DNA of 5,716 nt, taken from NCBI GenBank assembly GCA_019912905.1, contig JAIOHO010001124.1, positions 1 through 5,716 on the forward strand, read 5' to 3'. Source of the stretch: Anaerolineae bacterium (GTDB lineage Bacteria > Chloroflexota > Anaerolineae > Aggregatilineales > Phototrophicaceae). Position 1 is the stretch's first letter. Every line of letters begins with the position of its first letter. The translations under genes were made by a program, and so were the position numbers. Below are positions 1 through 5,263 of the stretch, in pieces. Below the pieces are notes generated by a model. That model did no database searches. It worked only from the letters and a program-made list of their open reading frames with translations, and was not told the origin of the DNA.

Positions 1-701
1 AGCGGGCGCGTACCGGGGTGGCCTGGCTGAGCTTTCATAGCAATGCGCAGGTGCTGCCGATGGGATTTGGCGGGATGCGCGGCGCACTTCAGGCGATCTT
101 CCAGTTCAAGCGCCCGCGCATCAGCATGAACGTCGGCACCCTGATGCCCCCGGTTTCCGGCAGCGTGGTGGGCAAATCACGCAAAGAAGCGCTGGAAGAT
201 GCGGCGAACGCGATCATGGCCGAAGTCCAGGCGCTGATCCCCGCCGAAGAAAAACGCGACTGGAACCAGATTCAGGACGAACAATTCGACTTCGAGGGTT
301 TCATCAACGGGCACGATGGCAGCGCACAGGCCGTGCCCGTGCAGCATGCCGCCGGGTTGGGGCGCTTTTTTCACACCCCGGTCATTCTGGATGTGATGGA
401 CCGCAACATGAACCTGCCAGTCCAGGCCCTCCGGCAGCTTGACCACGACCCGCAGGCGGTGGCAGACGCGGCTGAGGCGGCTCTATCCTTCCTGGACAGC
501 CATCCGCAGTTTCTCAGCTACCGTTTTGGCTATCACGAAGCCAGCGAGATTTATGCCGGGGTGGTGGAACTGCGCGACCTGGCACAGAGGACTGCCGCGG
601 AAGGCCACACCCTCACCCTGAAGCCGATCCGCACATATCGCCGCAGCGACAGCGGCGCAGAAATCGTGGAAACGACGCTCGACTCGATGCATCAGATGTA
701 A
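1..701 (+). CDS. PlsC-like lysophospholipid acyltransferase, C-terminal part (5' truncated by window)
   Basis: The reading frame is open from the first complete codon (base 3) to TAA at 699-701, so the gene begins before the window. The GTG at 18 is inside the domain and is not a credible start. The first ~50 residues (GVAWLSFHSNAQVLPMGFGG, later RPRISMNVGTLMPP) match the C-terminal half of the PlsC/LPLAT fold: an alpha helix, a strand ending in V-P-hydrophobic-G, and then the 'R-P-x-I-x-x-x-x-G' strand. The helix KSRKEALEDAANAIMAEVQALIP is the usual family ending. The catalytic HX4D motif would lie upstream and cannot be seen. Such enzymes move an acyl group from acyl-ACP or acyl-CoA to lysophosphatidic acid at the membrane. 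About 140 further residues follow the domain and I do not recognise them; they may be an accessory domain. The gene converges on the minus-strand epimerase-like gene. Family assignment is fairly sure; substrate is unknown. Confidence 0.65.
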   Translation, partial: RARTGVAWLSFHSNAQVLPMGFGGMRGALQAIFQFKRPRISMNVGTLMPPVSGSVVGKSRKEALEDAANAIMAEVQALIPAEEKRDWNQIQDEQFDFEGFINGHDGSAQAVPVQHAAGLGRFFHTPVILDVMDRNMNLPVQALRQLDHDPQAVADAAEAALSFLDSHPQFLSYRFGYHEASEIYAGVVELRDLAQRTAAEGHTLTLKPIRTYRRSDSGAEIVETTLDSMHQM

Positions 702-708
702 TGTGGCG

Positions 709-1545
709 TCAATCACCCGGTGGGGTCCAGCCGAACGGTGTGTCATCGTCGAGCAAATCGAGCGGTCCCGGCTGGCGTCGGAGATTGTCTTCCGTGATGT
801 GATAGGGCGTGGTCGCTTCGGTGCCGGACAAGCGGCGGCGCAGGTCGCGGCGATAATAAATCGTCTTGCCGGGCTGCGGCTCCAGCGCCACGCGCGCCAC
901 CCCCCGCGCCAGAATATCGACCGGCAGCGGGGCAATCCGCCCGAAGCCGACCCATGACACCAGCGGCAGACTGCCCAGGAACGTCATCAGCCAGAAAAAG
1001 GGATGCCGCCGCTGACCGCGCACATAGACCACCGGCGCGCGGATCACGGTCGCTTTCAGGCCAACCCGCTCGATGTAGGATTCCGCTTCCCGCTTGGCGC
1101 GCAGGTACGGGCCGGGAACCCAGGGCGCGCGCGCACTGCTGAGCAGCACCAGATGCGAGCAGCCATCGCTGACGCACATATTGGCGACATTGCGCGCCGA
1201 TACGAAATTTAACCAGTTGTGATTGAGACCCTGGGCCGGGTCCGCGTTCATGCTGCCGACGGTGTGGATGACCGTATGCTGGCCGCGCGCCCGCCCGCGC
1301 AGACTGGCCGGGTTCCAGATGTCGGCGGTCCCCCAGCGAACGCGCTGCGCCAGCGGCCCGAGTTTATCTTCGGCTCCGGGGCGCACCAGCAGCGTGACCT
1401 CCGCACCCTCGGCCAGCAGCGCCGCCGCGATATAATCGCCCAGGAATGTCCCCCCGCCCGTGACCAGAACCCGCCGTGTGTTTGCTGCTGCCAATGCCGC
1501 GCCTATCTGTCCGTCGCTTCCCCGATCAATCCCTGATTGTAACAA
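709..1545 (-). CDS. Atypical SDR: NAD(P)-binding epimerase/NmrA/NDUFA9-like protein
   Basis: This is a 278-residue Rossmann-fold protein of the extended/atypical short-chain dehydrogenase superfamily. In the longest frame, residues 25-36 (RRVLVTGGGTFLG) form beta-1 and the glycine-rich NAD(P) loop. LLVRP (52-56) follows the second strand, VIHTVGS (92-98) is strand 4, LLSSARA (134-140) holds the serine region, and Y147-x3-K151 fits the catalytic YxxxK. VIRAPVVY (167-174) and PLPVDILARGVARVAL (206-221) resemble the C-terminal part of NDUFA9/YbjT-like proteins, which often bind NAD(P) without a defined reaction. The start is uncertain. The TTG at 1545 gives a 24-residue lead before the fold and has no Shine-Dalgarno. 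A second in-frame TTG at 1494-1492 would give a more typical short N-terminus (MAAANTRRVLVTG). The gene reads away from the RNA region and ends 7 bases from the acyltransferase stop; no terminator is visible there. Specific substrate cannot be inferred. Confidence 0.8.
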   Translation of the reverse strand: MLQSGIDRGSDGQIGAALAAANTRRVLVTGGGTFLGDYIAAALLAEGAEVTLLVRPGAEDKLGPLAQRVRWGTADIWNPASLRGRARGQHTVIHTVGSMNADPAQGLNHNWLNFVSARNVANMCVSDGCSHLVLLSSARAPWVPGPYLRAKREAESYIERVGLKATVIRAPVVYVRGQRRHPFFWLMTFLGSLPLVSWVGFGRIAPLPVDILARGVARVALEPQPGKTIYYRRDLRRRLSGTEATTPYHITEDNLRRQPGPLDLLDDDTPFGWTPPGD

Positions 1546-1666
1546 AAGCAGGCAGGGCGTCTATAGTCTCAAGTCGAGAGGCCGCATTCCGCGGCAATCA
1601 TCACCCTCATGCCTGCCGCATTCCAGGCGGATGTCGGCGGGCGGCGGACGGCGCTTGAAAAACCGG
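1546..1666. other. Intergenic segment between divergent transcription units, with a repeated 10-mer
   Basis: No convincing coding sequence is seen here; short open frames on the + strand lack family features. The 10-mer GCCGCATTCC occurs at 1581-1590 and again at 1615-1624. Each copy lies in a small hairpin: GCCGC/GCGGC at 1581-1595 and GCCTG/CAGGC at 1611-1628. On the minus strand a TACAAT (1537-1542) could be a -10 for the epimerase-like gene, which would favour its inner TTG start, but no good -35 accompanies it. The segment probably holds the upstream control region for transcription in both directions. Confidence 0.4.
1581..1624. repeat. Direct repeat of a 10-mer (two copies, 34-base period)
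   Basis: GCCGCATTCC is present at 1581-1590 and 1615-1624. Both copies lie upstream of the predicted promoter at 1667-1696 and sit in short inverted repeats. They could be paired operator half-sites, or chance in GC-rich sequence. Only two copies were noticed in the window. Confidence 0.35.
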
Positions 1667-1696
1667 TTGTCGTCAATCCACCCTTTGTGCTATACT
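1667..1696 (+). promoter_or_regulatory. Sigma-70-type promoter with extended -10, driving the leader RNA and recX-rny
   Basis: A -35 TTGTCG (1667-1672, 4 of 6 consensus bases) is separated by 18 bases from a -10 TATACT (1691-1696, 5 of 6). TGC immediately precedes the -10, giving the extended -10 TGn motif. The predicted transcription start is around 1702-1705. It is the best promoter-like sequence I find before recX. Starting there would produce an untranslated leader of about 350 bases. Confidence 0.6.
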
Positions 1697-1788
1697 GATT
1701 CATAATATTCTCATGGTGATAGTTTTTATCGACATGGAACTGTCACCAGTGCTATCAACCAGGCAGCGGTGTGGCCTATAAGCTGCTG

Positions 1789-1806
1789 CCGTGGTTAAAA
1801 CCATGG
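1789..1806 (+). promoter_or_regulatory. Local hairpin competing with the antiterminator-like helix
   Basis: CCGTGGT (1789-1795) pairs with ACCATGG (1800-1806) in a 7-bp stem with one G.U and a TAAA loop. Its 3' arm is part of the strand (1799-1811) that can instead pair with 2007-2019. The octamer CCGTGGTT occurs at both 1789-1796 and 2012-2019, so AACCATGG has two interchangeable partners. Forming this hairpin would release the terminator. It also overlaps by two bases the 1762-1767/1785-1790 stem. Confidence 0.5.
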
Positions 1807-2019
1807 TTGCGAAATCAAGAACCGCCTGGATGCAGGCGGATATGATGATGAAGACAGTAGAACCTGTTTTGGATCGCGTGTAGCTCGATGACCGATTCCA
1901 GTTAAAGGCCCTTCAGGGCACACTATTCTCGGATAGCGCACCCAGAAAACTGATCTGAGGGCGTGGCAACACGCAGCACATCGTCATATCTCATGAATGC
2001 ATGGTCCGCAACCGTGGTT
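1799..2019 (+). promoter_or_regulatory. Antiterminator-like long-range helix (1799-1811 with 2007-2019)
   Basis: AACCATGGTTGCG at 1799-1811 is complementary to CGCAACCGTGGTT at 2007-2019 over 13 bp with a single G.U at 1804/2014. The 3' strand covers the whole 5' arm of the terminator (2009-2016), so the two structures exclude each other. The helix encloses the hairpin at 1822-1839 and the 12-bp helix 1839-1850/1979-1990, the usual placement of a sensing domain closed by a switching helix. Pairing is seen directly; antitermination is inferred. Confidence 0.5.
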
Positions 2020-2045
2020 GTCCTGAATCACGGTTGTTTGTTTTT
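2009..2045 (+). terminator. Intrinsic terminator just before recX (probable attenuator)
   Basis: CAACCGTG (2009-2016) and CACGGTTG (2029-2036) form a perfect 8-bp stem with a 12-base loop. The T-rich tract TTTGTTTTT (2037-2045) follows directly. There is no matching T-tract on the other side, so it acts on + strand transcripts. It ends 10 bases before the recX ATG and no new promoter fits in between, so recX expression from the upstream promoter must pass through it. Confidence 0.75.
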
Positions 2046-2055
2046 GGATCAGGTC

Positions 2056-2709
2056 ATGGCGGCGATCACGGCGCTGGAAATTCAGCAGAAAAACAAAGAG
2101 CGCGTGAACGTGTATCTCGATCACGAATATGCGTTCAGCCTGGATGTGATGATGGCGGCGGCGCTGCATAAAGGTCAGGAACTGACCGAGGCCGAAATCG
2201 CCGTGTTGAAGGACCAGGATGCCGTCAGCCGTGCGGTAGACCGGGCGGTGCGCTTTCTGTCGTACCGGCCCCGCAGTGTGGCTGAAATTCGCCGCAACCT
2301 GGCCGATAAGCAGATCCCCGATGTGGTGATCGACGCCGCAGTCGAGCGCCTGAAAGGTCTGGGCTACGTGGACGATGGGGCCTTCGCCCGCTACTGGGTG
2401 GAGAATCGCAATACGTTCAAACCGCTCAGCCCGCGCGCGTTACGCTATGAACTGCGCGAGAAAGGGGTCGCGAATGCCGACATCAACGCGGCGCTCAGCG
2501 ACCTGGACGCGCAGGATGCAGCCTATCGCGCGGCACAGGCTCAGGTGCGTCGTTACCGCAGTACGAGCCGCATGGCCTTTCGCAACAAGCTGGGGCCGTT
2601 CTTGCAGCGGCGCGGGTTCGGTTATGACGTGATTCGGGACGTGGTCGAGCAACTGATAGCAGAGATTGAACTTGAAGACCCGGACTATTTTATAGCGGAC
2701 GAGGAGTAA
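2056..2709 (+). CDS. recX: Regulatory protein RecX
   Basis: RecX binds RecA filaments and modulates recombination and the SOS response in the cytoplasm. From the ATG at 2056 the protein is 217 residues, within the family range. It opens with ITALEIQQKNKERVNVYLDHEYAFSL (residues 4-29), the typical RecX N-terminus with the 'K-x-R-x-x-V-Y-L-D' strand. The three-helix RecX repeats follow: AVRFLSYRPRSVAEIRRNL (64-82) with ERLKGLGYVDDGAFARYWVENR (97-118), SPRALRYELREKGV (125-138), and FLQRRGFGYDVIRDVV (182-197). The frame is open upstream to GTG 1963 and ATG 1993, but those starts would put the terminator and leader structures inside the gene and add residues unlike RecX. A weak GGA (2046-2048) lies 7 bases before the ATG. 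recA is not in the window. Downstream, rny starts 7 bases after the stop, so the two genes form an operon. Confidence 0.9.
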   Translation: MAAITALEIQQKNKERVNVYLDHEYAFSLDVMMAAALHKGQELTEAEIAVLKDQDAVSRAVDRAVRFLSYRPRSVAEIRRNLADKQIPDVVIDAAVERLKGLGYVDDGAFARYWVENRNTFKPLSPRALRYELREKGVANADINAALSDLDAQDAAYRAAQAQVRRYRSTSRMAFRNKLGPFLQRRGFGYDVIRDVVEQLIAEIELEDPDYFIADEE

Positions 2710-2716
2710 CGAGCGA

Positions 2717-4258
2717 ATGGAAATCGGTGCTGCCCTGGTCGTGTTTTTAATCGGCGCGGGAATAGGGGTAGCGATTGGCGTGGTAGCTCTCAGGAATTAT
2801 CAGAACAATCAGGCGACCAACTGGCGTATACAAGCTGAGCAGGACAGTCGGGCCACTGTGGAGACCGCAACCCAACAGGCCAAGGAACTGACTCGAGATG
2901 CGGAGGAAAAAGCCAGAAAACTGATTGAAGAAGCGGATGAAAACGCCATTCGCCGCCGCCGTGAACTGGATCGAGAGGATGAACGGCTGCAAGGCCGGCG
3001 CGAGTCGTTGGACAAACGAGTCGAGAAACTGGAACTGCGCGAGCAGAATCTCAACAAGCGCCAGAGCCGGATGGATAAGCAGCAGAATGACCTGACCAAA
3101 CTGGAAGAAGAACGCCGCATCGAGCTGGAGCGCGTGGCGCAGATGACCATCGACGAGGCCAAGGCCGAGTTGCTGGCGGCTGCCGAGCAGGATGCCCGCA
3201 ACGATATGGCCCGCATCATCCGGCAGGTCGAGGCAGAAGCCCGTGAAGAGGCGGACAACCGCGCGCGCAACGTCATTTCGCTGGCAGTCCAGCGGCTGGC
3301 GAGCGAGCATGTCAGTGAAATTGCGGTGAGTGTGGTGCCGCTGCCGTCGGATGATATGAAAGGCCGCATCATTGGCCGCAATGGGCGCAATATCCGTGCC
3401 TTCGAGCTGGCGACTGGTGTCGATGTTGTGGTCGATGACACCCCCGAAGCCGTGACCATCAGCAGCTTTAACCCGGTGCGGCGCGAGGTGGCCCGGCGGG
3501 CGATGGCGAAGCTGGTGACGGATGGTCGCATTCACCCGGCGCGCATCGAAAAGCTGGTGGAAGATGCCACAGCAGAAGTGGAAACCATCATCCGCGAAGA
3601 AGGCGAGCGGGCAGCCTATGAAACTGGCGTCCCTGGCCTGCACCCGGAAATACTCAAACTGCTGGGCAAGCTCAAGTTCCGCACCAGCTATGGGCAGAAT
3701 CAGCATGCTCACGCCGTCGAAACTGCGCATATCGCGGGGATGATCGCGGCGGAGCTAGGCGCGGATGTGACCATCGCCAAAGCGGGCGGCCTGCTGCATG
3801 ATCTCGGTAAAGCCATCGATCATGAGGTCGAAGGCACGCATGCGCTGCTGGGGGCTGAACTGGCGAAGCGTTACGGCGTGAATGCCAGGGTCGTCAACTG
3901 CATCGCCAGCCATCACCACGAGGTCGAGCAGGAGTGTGTCGAAGCCTACATTGTCGAAGCGGCGGACGCAATTTCCGGTGCACGACCCGGCGCACGGCGC
4001 GAAAGTCTGGAAACGTACATTAAACGCGTGAAGATGCTGGAAGAGATCGCCAACGGCTTTGATGGGGTGGAACAGAGTTATGCCCTTCAAGCCGGACGCG
4101 AGGTGCGCATTATCATCCGGCCCGAAGTCGTGGATGACCTGGAAGCGCTGCGGCTGGCGCGTAATGTCGCCAAGAAGATCGAAGAATCGATGCAGTATCC
4201 CGGCCAGATCAAGGTGCAGGTGATTCGCGAAACCCGCGCGGTCGATTACGCCAAGTAG
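2717..4258 (+). CDS. rny: Ribonuclease Y (membrane-anchored endoribonuclease)
   Basis: RNase Y starts mRNA decay by endonucleolytic cleavage and is anchored to the inner face of the membrane. All family parts are present in 513 residues, the usual length. They are a single N-terminal membrane helix (about 4-25, VVFLIGAGIGVAIGVVAL), a long charged coiled coil (about 35-195), and a KH domain with the GRIIGRNGRN loop (216-225) followed by VDVVVDDTPEAV. The HD domain has H332, the H361-D362 pair (GLLHDLGKA), the H399-H401 cluster and D417 (EAADAIS) as expected metal ligands. The linker HPARIEKLVEDA and the motif KFRTSYGQN are also characteristic. The ATG at 2717 has GAGGAG (2701-2706) overlapping the recX stop, 10 bases upstream. 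The gene follows recX in an operon and would share the attenuator-like leader. No truncation or missing catalytic residue is seen. Confidence 0.97.
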   Translation: MEIGAALVVFLIGAGIGVAIGVVALRNYQNNQATNWRIQAEQDSRATVETATQQAKELTRDAEEKARKLIEEADENAIRRRRELDREDERLQGRRESLDKRVEKLELREQNLNKRQSRMDKQQNDLTKLEEERRIELERVAQMTIDEAKAELLAAAEQDARNDMARIIRQVEAEAREEADNRARNVISLAVQRLASEHVSEIAVSVVPLPSDDMKGRIIGRNGRNIRAFELATGVDVVVDDTPEAVTISSFNPVRREVARRAMAKLVTDGRIHPARIEKLVEDATAEVETIIREEGERAAYETGVPGLHPEILKLLGKLKFRTSYGQNQHAHAVETAHIAGMIAAELGADVTIAKAGGLLHDLGKAIDHEVEGTHALLGAELAKRYGVNARVVNCIASHHHEVEQECVEAYIVEAADAISGARPGARRESLETYIKRVKMLEEIANGFDGVEQSYALQAGREVRIIIRPEVVDDLEALRLARNVAKKIEESMQYPGQIKVQVIRETRAVDYAK

Positions 4259-4260
4259 CT

Positions 4261-4280
4261 GATCCGGTCACTGCCGGATT
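4261..4280 (+). terminator. Short hairpin directly after rny, possible weak transcription end
   Basis: GATCCGG (4261-4267) pairs with CCGGATT (4274-4280) in a 7-bp stem (outer pair G.U) with a 6-base loop, two bases after the rny stop codon. No T-tract follows, so it is not a canonical intrinsic terminator. It may serve as a 3'-end stabiliser or a Rho-assisted end. Confidence 0.35.
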
Positions 4281-4284
4281 GATG

Positions 4285-4346
4285 CGCAAAGACCTGAAGG
4301 TTCGCAGCCTCGCCCTGTGCGATTTTGCAGCCTCAAGGTCTTTGCG
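4285..4346. repeat. Long imperfect inverted repeat between rny and the phosphoesterase gene
   Basis: CGCAAAGACCT (4285-4295) and AGGTCTTTGCG (4336-4346) are perfect 11-bp complements. After a 2x2 internal loop, AGG (4298-4300) pairs with CCT (4331-4333). Inside that, TCGCA (4302-4306) can pair with TGCGA (4318-4322). The result is a 62-base rod-like hairpin without a T-tract on either side. It lies in the untranslated spacer and ends 27 bases before the phosphoesterase ATG. Possible roles are an RNA stability or processing element, a leader structure, or a dispersed intergenic repeat. Confidence 0.6.
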
Positions 4347-4373
4347 TGCGATGGTTGGTTTGCAGAGTCCAAC

Positions 4374-5180
4374 ATGAGCGCAGTCTATGCTATCGGGGAT
4401 ATTCACGGCCAGTACGACAAGCTGGTGAGTTTACTCCACGACGCCGGTCTGGTGGACGAGAGTCTGCGCTGGAATGCCGGTGACGCCCGGGTGTGGTTCA
4501 TGGGCGACTTCGTCGATCGTGGCCCGAGCGGTATCGATGCCATCGAACTGGTCATGCGCCTGCAAAACCAGGCGGTTCGCGCGGGCGGGCTGGTTCAGGC
4601 GCTGCTGGGCAATCATGACCTGCTGCTGCTGGCGGCCTACCGCTTCGGACAGTGCCGCTCGTTGTTCATCAACCTCCCTGCATCTCCTCAGGAATTTCCC
4701 ATTGAAATGGTCGATTTTTTCACGGCGGAATGGCTGCACAGCGGCGGTGTGCCGGAAGACCTGGCCCGGATGAACGGGCGGCACGCGGTCTGGCTGGCGC
4801 ATCTGCCCGCGATGGCCTGCGTGGAGGATAAACTGCTGGTTCATGCCGATGCCACCCTCTACCAGCGTTATGGCGACACGATTGCGGAGGTCAACGCTTT
4901 TTTTCAGCGCCTGCTGAGCGAAGGCGACGCCAACCGCTGGATGCGCGTGCTGGATGACTTCGGCGAACACCGGGCTTTTCTGGGGCCGGATGCGGTCGAA
5001 CGCGCGGCCCTGTTTCTGAAGATGTTCGGCTGCCGCCAGTTGATCCACGGCCACACCCCCATCAGCAAAATCACCCGACAGGAAGCGACCGAGCCTTACG
5101 TCTATGCGGGTGGGTTGTGCGTCAATCTCGACGGCGGCCTGTATCTGGGCGGCTCAGGATTTGTGTATCAACTCAACTGA
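4374..5180 (+). CDS. PPP-type metallophosphoesterase (calcineurin-like; serine/threonine phosphatase-like)
   Basis: This 268-residue cytoplasmic protein has the complete metal-ligand signature of the PPP branch of calcineurin-like phosphoesterases: GDIHG (8-12), GDFVDRG (44-50), GNHD (79-82), VHAD (156-159, H157) and HGHT (225-228). Bacterial members include PrpA/PrpE-like protein phosphatases and ApaH-like dinucleoside tetraphosphatases. The sequence alone does not decide between protein and nucleotide substrates, and two divalent metals are expected in the active site. I chose ATG 4374 because MSAVYAIGDIHG starts right at the first strand. The longer frame from GTG 4317 would run through the inverted repeat and add unrelated residues. 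Only a weak GAG lies upstream of the ATG. The gene follows rny on the same strand after 115 bases and may be a separate unit. Confidence 0.88.
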   Translation: MSAVYAIGDIHGQYDKLVSLLHDAGLVDESLRWNAGDARVWFMGDFVDRGPSGIDAIELVMRLQNQAVRAGGLVQALLGNHDLLLLAAYRFGQCRSLFINLPASPQEFPIEMVDFFTAEWLHSGGVPEDLARMNGRHAVWLAHLPAMACVEDKLLVHADATLYQRYGDTIAEVNAFFQRLLSEGDANRWMRVLDDFGEHRAFLGPDAVERAALFLKMFGCRQLIHGHTPISKITRQEATEPYVYAGGLCVNLDGGLYLGGSGFVYQLN

Positions 5181-5263
5181 CTGGGCTGTGCGCCGCGTTT
5201 TGCCGAATCCGGCGCGCCGGTATACCATGTGCATTCTATCGTTATCAGGCGGGAGGGGAAATC
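5181..5263 (+). promoter_or_regulatory. Spacer with GC palindrome, possible promoter and strong ribosome binding site
   Basis: The 12-base perfect palindrome CCGGCGCGCCGG lies at 5209-5220. It sits between a -35-like TTGCCG (5200-5205) and a -10-like TATACC (5221-5226); the 15-base spacing is short, so promoter function is uncertain. GCGCCG (5190-5195) can also pair with CGGCGC (5210-5215). GGGAGGGG (5251-5258) is a strong Shine-Dalgarno 5 bases before the ATG at 5264, and it fixes the start of the next gene. Confidence 0.4.

Larger units (their letters stand above)
1703..2045 (+). ncRNA. Candidate structured leader RNA / attenuator upstream of recX-rny (class not recognised)
   Basis: About 340 bases lie between a good promoter and an intrinsic terminator, with no plausible protein. 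Complementary segments seen by hand, in order: 1714-1722 with 1752-1761 (9 bp, one bulged A); 1739-1742 with 1747-1750; 1762-1767 with 1785-1790; 1789-1795 with 1800-1806; 1822-1828 with 1833-1839 (7 bp, GATG loop); 1851-1857 with 1864-1870 (7 bp, one G.U); 1870-1876 with 1893-1900 (7 bp, one bulge); 1908-1911 with 1916-1919; 1923-1926 with 1933-1936; 1961-1965 with 1970-1974 (5 bp, GCAA GNRA loop). Two long-range helices enclose the later hairpins: 1799-1811 with 2007-2019 (13 bp, one G.U) and, nested inside, 1839-1850 with 1979-1990 (12 bp, one G.U). Not all pairings can coexist. I looked for signature sequences of RNase P RNA, tmRNA, SRP RNA, 6S RNA and common riboswitches and found none. 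An independent ncRNA is the alternative to a cis-acting leader. Confidence 0.6.

Noticed and set aside
1714..1782. Short frame of 22 codons from ATG 1714, possible leader peptide
   Set aside because: No Shine-Dalgarno, no run of regulatory codons, and it lies in paired RNA segments.
1854..1867. ACAG-N6-CTGT as a LexA/SOS box
   Set aside because: The E. coli box is CTGT-N8-ACAG, so the orientation and spacing are wrong. The Gram-positive GAAC-N4-GTTC box is also absent. It is better read as an RNA hairpin inside the leader.
1803..1883. Short frame of 26 codons from ATG 1803 with three consecutive Met codons
   Set aside because: No ribosome binding site, and the segment is better explained by the switching helix and the hairpin at 1822-1839.
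1871..1910. tRNA-like segment (TAGCTC, GATTCC)
   Set aside because: No cloverleaf, no acceptor stem and no T-arm could be built.
1703..2045. RNase P RNA, tmRNA, SRP RNA or 6S RNA
   Set aside because: The size fits RNase P RNA or tmRNA, but their signature sequences (GAGGAAAGUC, ACAGAA; tag frame, GGTTCGA arm) are absent. The SRP GGAAG domain and the 6S open-bubble design are also not seen.
1963..2055. N-terminal extension of RecX from GTG 1963 or ATG 1993
   Set aside because: The added residues are unlike RecX, and the terminator 2009-2045 would lie inside the gene. ATG 2056 gives the classic RecX N-terminus.
2747..3730. Long minus-strand open frame opposite rny
   Set aside because: It is a shadow of the high-GC, coiled-coil coding rny gene; it has no domain features.
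4317..4373. Extended N-terminus of the phosphoesterase from GTG 4317
   Set aside because: It runs through the inverted repeat and adds residues before a fold that naturally begins at MSAVYAIGD.
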